Positions 42,406 through 53,599 of a stretch of 64,000 bases of DNA are shown piece after piece. How positions within the stretch are numbered: the first letter of the stretch is position 1; each line of letters starts with the position of its first letter. Source of the DNA: Dacryopinax spathularia (taxonomy: Eukaryota > Basidiomycota > Dacrymycetes > Dacrymycetales > Dacrymycetaceae); NCBI GenBank assembly GCA_037974965.1, contig JBBPFI010000010.1, forward strand, positions 930,001 through 994,000, in the 5' to 3' direction. The notes under the pieces were generated by a model, which worked only from the letters and a program-made list of their open reading frames with translations, was not told where the DNA came from and searched no databases. The position numbers were made by a program, and so were the translations under genes.

Positions 42406-43283
42406 TGTACGAAGCATCCGATAAGCCGTCTGAAATCACTCGTGGAATATCGACTGCAGCGCAGCCTAGCTGCCACATCTGAAGGCCCGAAGAACGGTTA
42501 GTTATTCGGCCAGGTTGCTTATCGGATGCTCTGTGCATTTGAATTGGTTGGGATACAACACGCCCGCCCGCTCGCTACACTACTCCCCATCCCCGTGAAG
42601 AATTTCGCCAGCCGCAAGGACGATCGCTGTGTAGTCTCTGCGGCTCACGATTTCGCTTTGATATCCACTTTTCCTTTGATACCATCCATTGCGCACCTTT
42701 CCCGTCTTGCCGTATGCAACCCACAGTTTCATACCGCAAGACTGTATTCCTCAGCATTGCGTTTTCTCTCCGCCTGTATCACTTGTATGCTGTGTTCTCC
42801 TACCGCTTGCTTGCTTGAAGGAGTGCCTCGAGCAAACATAAGGTAAGGGAACACTAGACGAGGTGGTTCGCTCCAGTAGATGTGGGTCATCTATAACGAG
42901 CAAATCACACTACTCCTACTAGCTTTCCCCCCTCATATGTGACGATGTTCTGCCTAGGACAGAATCAGATTCCTTGTGGTATTATCCTTTGTGGCTCCTC
43001 GCACCCCTGCCCGTCAAAACGGCAACCTGTTGCAGTGTGGGCGCCAACCCGGTGAGCACGCGACGACGATTGGAATGCACGAGGGTACCGCTATCACCGG
43101 GGTAATGCCGGCAGCGCGCCCGTATGGACCGCTTTGTTCAGGAGGTCCACCCGACTGCTCATCGTATCAACCGGGTGGGCCTCTCCTCTATATGACCCTG
43201 CGCTTTGCTGTCAGCTCCTAAACCATTCACGACCGTCTACGCGACCATCCCAGCTTATTCTCGCGGTCCCAAATACCCCCAGC
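42406..43283. other. About 0.9 kb without a recognised gene
   Basis: I find only short open frames lacking splice partners. It contains the promoter of the next dehydrogenase. Confidence 0.4.
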
Positions 43284-44161
43284 ATGTCAACCTCAACAGC
43301 TAAGGTCGCCATCGTCACGGGCTCAGAGTCCGGCATAGGGCGGCAGATTGCGTACGAGCTTGCTGAGCGGGGGTACGATGTTGGCGTGACGTGGTTCGGG
43401 TCTGAGGAGGAAGGGGCGAAGGTGCGGGACAAGATACGCGAGCTGGGACGGCGATCAGAGCTGCTGCACCTGGATCTGACGAAGCTGCCTGATGCTGAGT
43501 CTTTGGTCGACGACTTCATCGGACTATTTGGCAGCCTCGACTTGCTTGTCAACTGCGCTGGTGTGGGAAGGAGGGGCACAATCCTCGAGATCAACTGGGA
43601 CGACTGGCGCCGTATATTCTCGATTGTCGTGGATGGGCCTTTCCTCCTATCTCAACGGTCTTGCAAGTACTGGGTCGCGAACAAGCGCCCAGGCGTGATC
43701 GTCAACATCACATCAGTGCACGAACACTCGCCTCACCCCCGAAGCCTGATCTACAACAGCGCGAAGCATGCTCTGGGCGGGTTGACCAAGACACTGGCGA
43801 TCGATATGGCACAGTACGGCATCCGCTGCGTCGCCGTCGCACCAGGAATGATAGCGACGGCTGCGAACGGCATGGACGAGGACAAGTCGTTCGAATACGT
43901 TGTTCGAGGATTACCTGCCGGGAGACCTGGCCATCCCAGGGAGATTGCGAAGATGGTTGCGTTCCTTGCGAGCGATGATGCTGCCTATATTACGGGAACG
44001 TCTTTCGCCGTCGGTGCGTACACGATGTTCGTCTTACTCCGAATTATTCTGACATATTCTGTGTAGATGGAGGTTTCCTCATCACGAACCCACAGTTCCC
44101 TCCTCCTGGTCTGCAGGTCGAAGAACGCGGACAGACGGTACCGCAGCCTCCTGGTCACTGA
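43284..44161 (+). CDS. Short-chain dehydrogenase/reductase, tandem copy 1
   Basis: Exons are 43284-44013 and 44067-44161, giving 274 residues. Classical SDR motifs are present: TGSESGIG cofactor loop, NCAGVG, NITSVHEHS with the catalytic Ser, and YNSAKHALGGL (YxxxK). The intron falls in the Asp codon of the DGGFL motif near the C-terminus, exactly as in the next gene, so the two are tandem duplicates (44434-45273). The C-terminus is extended by about 10 residues compared with copy 2. NAD(P)H-dependent reduction or oxidation of a small carbonyl or alcohol is expected; the substrate is unknown. Confidence 0.92.
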
Positions 44162-44433
44162 GCTATCTTGGGGATATCCTTCCAGTGTCTGTATGTACCT
44201 GGCATATCTGTATCTAGAATTTAAGGATGGAATGAACATCAACCGAATTGTCCAGACCTTCACTTCTTGGCGAAGGACTAATGTGATGTTCGTCCTCCAC
44301 CTCCTCAAGCTCCTCCACCTGCCGCAAGCTCGGCTGGGCATGACATCACCGTTCCAGGGTCTCTCGCCGGTCTGGATAAGAACAAGAGACGAACGCGACC
44401 TCCTTCCCTGCATTAGCCAGCTCTTGCTTGGCG

Positions 44434-45273
44434 ATGCCCTCCAAAGTCGCCATTGTCACGGGCTCGGAGTCCGGTATTGGCAAAGCATGCGCGCTCACTC
44501 TCGCAAAGAAAGGCTGGGACGTGGGTGTCTGTTGGTATCTCTCCGAGGATGCGGGCCAGGCCGTTGTCTCTGAGATTCAAGGGCTCGGCAGAAGAGCGGA
44601 ACTCCGGCACCTGGATCTGACCGACCCACCAAAGGCCGGGGATGTGATCGATGACTTTACCAAGGCTTTCGGGAGGATCGATGCACTCGTCAACTGCGCC
44701 GGCATTGGAATGCGGGGCACCGTTCTTGACATGCCTTGGGAGACATGGCGCAAGGTCCTCTCAATCAATCTCGACGGGCCGTTCGTGCTTTCCCAACGAG
44801 CGGGACGCAAGATGGTAGATCAAGGCGAAGGCGGTGTGATAGTGAACATCACCAGCGTTCACGAGCATACCCCGAGCGTCGCGGCCACCGCGTACGTGCC
44901 AAGCAAGCACGGACTTGGCGGGCTGACGAAAGCGATGGCGATGGATCTTGCGCAGTATGGAATTCGCGTCTGCTCTGTGGCGCCCGGGTTGATCGCGACA
45001 CCTATGACCGGGATGGACGGCGTGGACGTGCATACCAAGAAGAAGAGCAGGCTGCCGATATCAAGGCCGGGTGACCCGCAAGAAGTAGCCAATATGGTCG
45101 CTTGGCTGTGCTCGGACGAGGCAACGTATGTGACTGGAGCGAGCTTCCCAGTCGGTGAGTCTCGCTTGAACGTGTTCTCCCCTGTTTTCTCTAGCTGACG
45201 TTGGCGTGCAGATGGTGGCTTCCTCATTTCCAACCCGCAGTTCCCGCCTCCCGGTTTGAAAGTGGACGGGTAG
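44434..45273 (+). CDS. Short-chain dehydrogenase/reductase, tandem copy 2
   Basis: Exons are 44434-45154 and 45212-45273, giving 260 residues. Motifs are TGSESGIG, NCAGIG, NITSVHEHTP and YVPSKHGLGGL, and the end is DGGFLISNPQFPPPGL. That last element, with the SVHEHTP block, is one I associate with bacterial classical SDRs; this is from memory and not tested. It lies 272 bp after copy 1 on the same strand and converges with FOL1, with 149 bp between stops. Confidence 0.92.
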
Positions 45274-45422
45274 GCGCGACGTGATCGGGCTCGCCGACTA
45301 TCGTCGCATGGTGCAGAGCGTTGCTACTGGTCTTTCGTCGGACGCGGTCCATGCTTGCAATCTTCGATTGGTTTGGCATGTATCATCCCAAGTTGTTGCA
45401 TTATACATTACGTTACATCTGA

Positions 45423-47870
45423 TCATATCGGTGCCCGCCACAGCGCGTCCGCAACTTTGGCCGCTTCTTTCATCTTCTTCGTATCATGCACGCGTATAAC
45501 GTCGGCACCACCTTGTATAGCAGCCGTCGATGCCACAGCTGTCGACACCACCCGCTCCTTCACCTCCTCCGTGCCTGTAATTTGACCCAGGAAGCCCTTT
45601 CTAGACGCACCCACGAGAACTGGTAGACGATCCAGCGGATGCCTCGCTTTTCCAGGCTCGTCATCAGGCGCTGTGAACGCAGGTAGGTCTCGAAGCAGGC
45701 TCAGATTGCCCTCGACGGTCTTTGAGAACCCAACACCGGGGTCAGCGATGACGTTCCATCGACGTATGCCCCTCAGCAGAGCCAGTGCAATCTTCTCGCC
45801 CAGTTCGGCGCGCACGCCTTCCATTACGCTGGGATATGCTGAGTAGTCCTTGTCCTTTCCTGCATCGCCGCGCGAATGCATCATGATCACTGGTACTGCG
45901 AGCTCGTAAGCGGTACGCAGCATATCTGGATCCCTTGTGAGAGCATGGACATCGTTTATGCAATTAGCGCCTGCTTCAATAGCGGCACGAGCGACCGACG
46001 CGCGGAACGTGTCCACCGAGATCGGTGTGGCTCCGCCCCTCGCTCGGTATTCACGAACGAGGGGGACGACGCGAGCTGCCTCCTCCTTCGGCGGCACTTC
46101 CGCAGCTCCAGGCCGGGTAGAGTGCCCGCCGATGTCGAGAATGTCCGCACCGTCCGCTACGGCCTGCTCGTGACGGGACATGACGACTTCTAGCCGCTGC
46201 TTGTACTCGTCACTAGAAGAGGTGACGAAATGGACGCCGCCATCGGAGAACGAGTCGGGCGTTGAGTTGATAATAGACATAATGTATGTGCGGAAGGACC
46301 ATGGCCAAGTGATCGGGGCTGTGCTGGAAGTGGCAGGGAAGCACAGAACGCGATACATCGGCGATTCGCCAGGTACCAGAGACTGCAGCAGTGAGCGGAT
46401 TGATCGCTTTGTTGCTGGGTGTACCAGATCGGGGACGATGCTTGCACAAGTAATCAGTATATGCTGGCCTCAATCATGGATATGGATATGCATACTCAGC
46501 TAGCGGTCGCAGCACGAACTCGCGCTCCTGCAGTCTGGGATGCGGGACAATGAGCTCGAAGCCGTTGTTTTCGTCTGCCGGAATTCGGCCATTCATGTCA
46601 TTGAAGAAAATGATGTCTAGATCGACCACCCGAGGTCCATTGCGGAAGGTCTTGGTACGGCCAACATCTTCCTCGACCTTCTTCAGCAATTGAAGAAGAG
46701 CACCAGCCTCGAGATCCGTCTCGACCTAGCCAACCATCAGCCCGGATCAATCGAGCGGGCGTGACCGACTCACCACACAGGCCGCATTGAGGAACTTTGG
46801 CTGGTCTTCCACGTACATGGCCGCAGTCTCGTACATGAAGCTAGTATCTGCAACTCTGACGCCAGCAGCCTCGATTTGCTTGAGGGCTTTTTCAATGTTC
46901 GTAACACGGTCGCCAAGATTCGAGCCCAGCGCGAGGACCGCACGATGCTTCCCATCCTGAACACCAAGTGTACCAAGATCGATGGGCGCCAATGTGAAGT
47001 CTGCAGGCGTGCGTGTAATCTCGACTGCTGCTGCTCGGGCAAACATGAGAGCGCTAGGCTTTGAGACTTTGACAGTTACGGCGCTAGCAGTGCTGTCGCA
47101 TGAGAGAGAAATTTGAGCGGTAGCTGTTGCCATAGACTCGACGGTTTGGTAGGAGGATTGCAGGATATGCTAACCAATTGATTGAATACCCGCCGAACAC
47201 GATAGTACAAGGCACGCACGTCAGATACTCGCGTAGCTAGCGTACGGAAGTCGAACTCGGGCATTTTTGTATCGCGGACCCGTGGAGGCTTGAGCAGCGA
47301 GATGTCGAGGTGGACCATCTGCTTCTCCAACCGCTCCCACGGGTTGAGGCCGATGATAGTACTCAACGCCAAGTCCTCGATGAAGTAGACGTCTTCCGGC
47401 CGTGTCTCCTTCGGTGGATCCCGCCATCTCGTGATCTCTACACCGGCCGACTTGGCATGCAGCAGAGCTCGCGGCTTGCGCACCCGCACGGTGACCTCTC
47501 GTACGCTCCCAAACTCGCTCATGCACCCCTCCGCGACGCCCTCCGCCAGATCCTCCGCACTCCCAAATGCACCGTCTTGCTTAGCTATTCGTTCCGCCAA
47601 CTTGCATATTGACCCATAGCTCACAGAGTCGGATAGAGTATCGGCGATGCCTGCTGAGCTGAGAGAGAGTGGGACTGATACGGAGATGGAGACAGGTTGC
47701 TTTCGCGTCTCAGCATCGGGTCGAGGCCATAGAGAGGAGCCAAGCGTTGTTTGCACTTGCAGGTCGGTGACAAGAATCCTATCCGGAGGTCTTGATTGCA
47801 TTGTGAATGAACGGGGCAGAGAGTAGAGTCTTGCGCCAGCGCGTGGAATAGAGCGGGAGAGTAAGAGCAT
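45423..47870 (-). CDS. FOL1: Trifunctional folate synthesis enzyme FOL1 (DHNA-HPPK-DHPS)
   Basis: Exons are 47870-47220, 47169-46774, 46725-46496 and 46440-45423, giving 764 residues. The order is two dihydroneopterin aldolase (FolB) repeats (about 32-285), hydroxymethyl-dihydropterin pyrophosphokinase (about 294-425, with ALGSNLGDR and GPRVVDLDIIFF) and dihydropteroate synthase (about 476-764, with INSTPDSFSDGG and ILDIGGHSTRPGA). DHPS is the sulfonamide target. The N-terminus MLLLSRSIPRAGARLYSLPRSF looks like a mitochondrial presequence, which fits the known location of yeast Fol1. A later in-frame ATG (MQSRPPDR) could give a shorter form. All splice phases agree. Confidence 0.96.
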
Positions 47871-47903
47871 GAAGAGCGCCCATAAACCCACGGTGGCGGC
47901 AGA

Positions 47904-48428
47904 TTATTTGACAGGCTGAACCCTCGCACTCGTCCAGTGCAGCTCAGCCCCGCTGCTAAACAACATCATCTCATCGTACCTGTGCTGGAGCTCATCATCC
48001 AATCTCTGTGATATTGCCCTCGCCGGATTATGCCCTCGGGCTTCTAACATCTCGCTGACCCTTGCATATCCTAACGGTCGAACATTTCGAAGGCAGATCG
48101 GCCCGTGGACGAGTTCTGATAATTGCAACATCGTCTCAAGGCGGCCGAGGAGAGAGTTCAAGCTGGACTATCTTGCACCGCTCTTGTTCACATTCCCAAT
48201 GGTGTTTCGAAGTATGGCCAGGAACTCCTGTCGCAAAACCGCCATCCAGGCGTCAAGTCGCTCGGCAGTTGCCGGCTCAGCTGATTGGATTAATATCTGC
48301 GACCAAGCCCAACATGTATGCTGGACCTTCCCATTGGTTAGCATTCTGCACCTCTGTTTCTCATTCTCTATGCTATTCCAAGGACCAATCTCTAATGCAA
48401 GCCTGGTGTGGGCATGATCGGTGCTCAT
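47904..48428 (-). CDS. Doubtful small gene with an in-frame stop (possible pseudogene)
   Basis: Two open segments in the same frame, 48428-48168 and 48161-47904, are separated only by a TAG and two codons. Together they would give about 170 residues with helical, Leu/Arg/Glu-rich composition (RLDAWMAVLRQEFLAIL, LNSLLGRLETMLQLSELV). I found no intron that would remove the stop. It ends 34 bp upstream of the FOL1 start on the same strand. It could be a decayed gene, two short genes, or a misread of a spliced transcript. No family recognised. Confidence 0.25.
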
Positions 48429-48432
48429 GACT

Positions 48433-51400
48433 GGGACGTCACAACACGGGATTCGACACCGTCACGGTACGAGCTGGTTGTGTCGAGGCCATCGTGCCAG
48501 CGATCACCCAGGCCCGGTTCTGGACTTCCAACAACGCAGACAGATTTTCTCATTTCTGGTCGAGAACTGTCAGAACGTTGGTTGCGAGGATATACACTGG
48601 TTTCTGCGTCATACGGCCTTCTGAATAAATGACGATGTGGTCTAATTGTCGCCAAATCCCAAGCCGGGATCGCGTTCTGCTGCATATTGACTCTGCATGT
48701 GGCCACGAAGCAGCAAAGTAGTTCGACAAGCATATACGAAACCTTGCACGTTGTGGGCCTCCTGATGTGACATGCGTTTGGTTGCTATGGGGCGACACCC
48801 CCTTCCAGCTTCCCATCTGTTCCCTGCCTTGGTACCCAGTACGTTCACAAGGCCTCTATTCATGCGGCTTGCCATTGCTCGTTTCTGGACCTATGAGGAT
48901 CAGTGTCGATTCGCGAGGTGACCAATCCTTGGAATCCCGTTGGCACTGTCCAGTCAAGCGGTTGTTTCGGCCTACTCGTCTGCTTCGGTTAGCTGCCCGC
49001 TGAGAAGCTCTTCAACGTCTTGCTGTCACTTCGCAGTTTGAAGTCAAATAGCTTGCCTCGCGCTTCTGGACCAAACACGAAGCTTCTGGTCGTCAACCAA
49101 CCCAATGACACCCTTCCGAAGACTCACCTCCTAGCTCAAGCACTCCACCATTCATCCAATTTGGAGGAGCTCATAAGAAGGCGCTAATCGGGCGAAGAGC
49201 TACAGTCACAGCCATCAATCGGGCGAAGCTGCTCCACCCGCCGGCCATCCGCAGTTCTCTCGATCCCGATCCCACCTCAGCACCGTAAACCGCCAGTTTA
49301 TTCCACAACACGATAGGCGTTTCTCAACCATGCCAGCGGTGAAGCCTTACCGTGCCAGATATGGTACGATGGACCTCGTGGCTCTATATCAGAAGTGCCC
49401 GTTTGCGTTTTGAGTCGTACGAGTTAAGGGCATTCACCTGCTTGAGATCTCGGTTCGTCTGACCGCGGCGAGAACTTTCTAGGCAGGTCGCATATACTTC
49501 ATCCATATTCACCCTGCTGTTTGCCAGCGAACAACAATCAATTCATGAAGATTGGTTGGTCGTCACTATGAGATGTGGACAGCCATCCATCGGGCGAAGA
49601 AGCGGACATGTGAAACGGCCAGAAGCAGCACCAGACTGCAGAAGCCGCGTACATATTCTCACCTTTCACCAGCATTTCCGCGCTGTTTTCGCCCTTTGTC
49701 TTCCAGAAGCAGAATGTCCTTGTCAATGCCTGCGCCCTCCGCGGCCGTAGCCAACATCGTGAGAAAGGCCGCCTTAACTGCGTCTTCCTCGTCTTGCACG
49801 CCTCACTTCCCATATTTGGCCAGATTCCAACCCGCTTCATTCCATTCGAGCCCGAAAGGCAAACATGCTCAAGCTCGATCTTCAAGCCACGTCAATTGCC
49901 TCGAGCCAAGATTGTCAGATACACTCGGAATGCTAGGGCCATTGTCAATCTCGATGGATGGCAGTGTCAGGGGCAGGGTATTGGCTTTAGCTCAAACGCG
50001 GTTCCTGACAATGACGCCCTCTGATTATGCGGCCATCATACTGCTGGCATGGCCTGCCTGTCTCTCCGTTCAGTCGAAGGTGTCCATGGTGCCGGGAATT
50101 GCCTGCGAAGACCAAATATCCCAGCTTTGAATACGATGTTCCTCTTATCAGTCCTAACGTCCGGGGTAACCCCCGAGCCATATCGTCCACAGTCCAATCC
50201 AGTCCAGAACCTGATCTCAATCGAGCCTATCCCAGCACCCCGTCTTCTCACATGCCGTAACCCGGAACCAGGGCACCTGACAATATCAGGCGCGCACGCA
50301 CCACGACCACGCGTAATCCACCTTCTCGCAACGTTCTTGTCCCATTCGGCAGGCGCGTTATGACGCTTCTGTCCTTCTTTTTTCCTCATAAGGTGGCCTA
50401 AACGATGAGCATATCTCTCCCGTCCTTTCGGGCGCCGTGTGGGTTCTGGTTCTTCATTCTAGTAGTAAACATACGCCCTTGGGCTGAAGATCCTTATACG
50501 AAGCTTGGCCTAACGTATGGTGGTTAGGAGAGGAAGCGGGTATGTTCCCTTTTCTGCGGAAGGATGTCGTAATCCCTCCACTTGAGGCAGGATTGTCGGC
50601 TTGAAATGACACGCCGTATTTCCGAGTTACATGATTGGCCCGCTGACGCACTCGGACCAGTTGATGGTTATCGATAGATCGTTCCCGATCGGGCACACAT
50701 CAGTTCCGTGCTGCGAGTCGGCACGAGCTGATGAATGATACAGTGATGAAGTGATGTTTAATTTTGGACGGTGTGCCGCGGTAAGGTGCGGCATTTTCCA
50801 TGGGAAGGACGACCTTGGGCAAAGAGGGGGAAAGGGTGACGCTCGGCAGACTCACTTATAGCGCAGTTGAAAATTTGCAAGACGGGCTTCATCAGATGAA
50901 GGAAGATGAACTGGCGTTCCCTCCCGCAACAAAATGAAGCTGATGATGGTTGTCACGATACCATGGACGCACTGGTGAACAAAAGCGCCGTCCAGGACAC
51001 GGTAACGCACGGCCGCCTCTTCCCGACCCAAGTCAGGACAAGCCCTGATTGGTGGAGGGCCAGACCCTGAACTGCAAAACCATCCAATCTCGGCACCAAT
51101 ATCTTTATGTTTCCGGCGCTTCTGTGCTTCCGCTCCGCATGCCGGGTTCGGCTGGTCAGGACGGGAATTGAGTGATCGGGCGCGTCCGTGCGTTGCGTGT
51201 TTTATGCTGCAACTGCAACTGCGCGTGCCCGCTGACTCCTGACTGACGGGCGTGGGGAGAGACGAGCTGAGACGAGACAGGTTGCGGGTCGGTGGGTGGA
51301 CAGAAGAAGCATCTTCTTGTGGGTGCTTCTGGTTCGGACGGATTTTGCGTGCTACTCTCCTCACATGCTGGAACTGGAGAGGAGGGGGACGGGAAACCCG

Positions 51401-53599
51401 GTCAGGCGGTTTGTTAATCGCACCGGGTTTGGGGAGGTTCTGTAGCCGGGAGGGTTCAGCCGGGTTTCTCATTTCTTACCGGGTGTTGGGAGGGTTGGAG
51501 GACTACGGGATGACGACGTGAAGTGAAGTTGTACAGCACCAACAAGCCGGATAGCGGGTCGTCAACAGCAACACAAACCCCCGTGCGTTTCTGTCATCCA
51601 TCTTACTTCTTACCCGGATATCAACGGTGCCGGGCAAGTAATGACCGATCAAACACGTCGTGATTACACGACATGAGCGGGAGCGGCCTCAGACCCTACA
51701 ACCGCAGTATATTATGCAGACCAAGTTATAGATTGATGCGATTGATTTGATTTTGATAGATAGACACACACTCAAGTGATCGGTCGCAGGAGTGTGCGGT
51801 GACGCCACATTGACTCCGCTGAAAGGGTCTGTGCGAACACTCTTGCCGGGGGAGGAGCGTGCGGCAGACTCTTGCTTGTGACGGCCGGGACTGGGAGAGA
51901 GGGAGAGGGCTGGCTGGAACAGAAGCTTGTTTTGTGTCTGAGTTGGTTGGGTGAGGTCAGTTCGGGCGCCGAAAGATGATGTTAGACTGGCATGGAGGGA
52001 AGTATGGTGTGGTGAGGAGGTCACTTCGTCCGGCATGGGTAGGGAGGTGGAGCGGAGGAGGGACGGGGAGGCGGGCAGGGCCAGGGGCTTGGCTAGCCAC
52101 CTTTTTCATAGAGTGCGTTGTGACTCCCGAAGAATGGTATGACTCTTGTATTCAGAGAGCAGCAGAGCTGTGCAGCGATGCATACCGTGCGTGAGAGCGC
52201 AGCGACTGGGGCACACGACTCCTAAATGAAGGTGGAGGGGGATTGATGATGATGAAGTGAAGTGGGACCCGGTACCGCGCGGAATGTTCGATTTTGTTGG
52301 GTATGAGGTGCGGCAGATGTGATGCGGTGATGGGTGGAAGGCGGGAGCGCTCCGTGGACTTAGGGATTGATGATGTTGGGCTTATGGAGGCCGATGTGCG
52401 GGCTTGGGAGCGTGGCATGCGTTTGATTGCATGATTTGCATGATGATGAGCACGGGATGGGTGGTCTGCGTCAAGTTTGACGTGTTTTCTCGCTAGACAC
52501 TTTTCTGTGGTTAGGAGAAACGCTAGTGGTGTATGGTGTAGGATTTCGGAGAGTAGATCATCCGGGAATTGGCCTGTCGACCAGCCCCCGCAGGAGATAA
52601 CGCGTTACTGCAAGGTGCGAGACAGAAGACCCAAGGTGAGCCGAACGGTGAGCGTGCCCTTGGGCTGGACGAGCTGTGACAGGTGGGACAGATTGGGCGG
52701 AAGTAGTTTTGCCCTGTCGGCCCTGTTCGTGCGAGAAACGCGGGTGAGCAACTGTGGCCAGGCCAGGCATGTTCCCACATCGTCCATCTGCCGTCCCTTG
52801 ATCCTTCCCTTCTCTCCCGCCTTACCCTCCTCTCCCTCCCACACCCCCTTCTCTCCCCCCGCTTCGTGCCGGCCTGCCGTGCTCTCTCTTCCCGCACGCC
52901 CCTGGCCACTTCCTCCTTCCTCGCCCTCCTTCCCTCTTCTCCTCCTTCCACCACCTTCACTCCCGTCTTCACATCTACCCCCTCTTTCCCGCGCCCTCTC
53001 GGCTCGACTCTGTTCACATCAACAACCCCTTTCCTCTCACCCGCTTTCCACTCTCCCGGGAGACTCGGCTTCTTCCCCCTACTCAAGCTTAAACAACACA
53101 GCCCAGACGCCGGGGCCTTGAATAACAACAGTCCGTACTTCCCGCAAATCCAACGACAGCCGGACGCTTCCGATAGGCGCAGAGGAAGAGGGGCAAAGAA
53201 AGAGCAGGGTCAAGAAACCGCTTGCCCTGACTGGTCGAATCACCGAAGAAGGCGCTAGTGACGCAGAGCAGGCAGACCAAAGGGGAGAGACCACCCGCAC
53301 GCGCGAGGGAGAGACGAGGCTACATCAGGCAAGCGCGCTTGGGTCCCCTCCCCCCGTCCGGGCAGCCCAACAACCCCCCGCTTCGTCCCGCGTCCTCCTC
53401 CCCTTTCCTTCCCACCACCGCTTCCTCTCCTCCCATCCTTCCCCTGCCTTATACAGCCCTTACCGGCCTATCCGTATCAGGCAGTTGATCTCTCGACCTT
53501 GTCACCCCCTCTCCTTCCTCGTTTGGTTCGCATAGGCCGCGTACTCCCACGGTTCGACCTCTCTACACTCTACATCATACACCATCAGTGGCTTGAGGG
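48433..53599. other. About 5.2 kb with no convincing gene; long regulatory region or unannotated transcript
   Basis: Frames of up to about 200 codons occur on both strands (for example 49552-50130 plus, 51472-50852 minus), but they overlap each other, lack splice structure and show no domain. The short motif ATCGGGCGAAG recurs near 49187, 49215 and 49588. Because the next gene is a large transcription factor, a long promoter and leader is plausible. An RNA gene cannot be excluded. Confidence 0.45.
52790..53060 (+). promoter_or_regulatory. Long pyrimidine-rich tract upstream of the Zn2Cys6 regulator
   Basis: The plus strand is almost entirely C and T over some 270 bp (runs such as CTCTCCCTCCCACACCCCCT), ending 540 bp before the start codon. 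CT-rich tracts commonly mark core promoters and transcription starts in basidiomycetes. Several ATGs lie between the tract and the coding start, so a leader with upstream frames is possible. Confidence 0.5.

Noticed and set aside
50852-51472. 206-codon minus-strand frame in the gene-poor tract
   Set aside because: No start context, splice partners or recognisable domain. Amino-acid composition looks random, so it is left unannotated.
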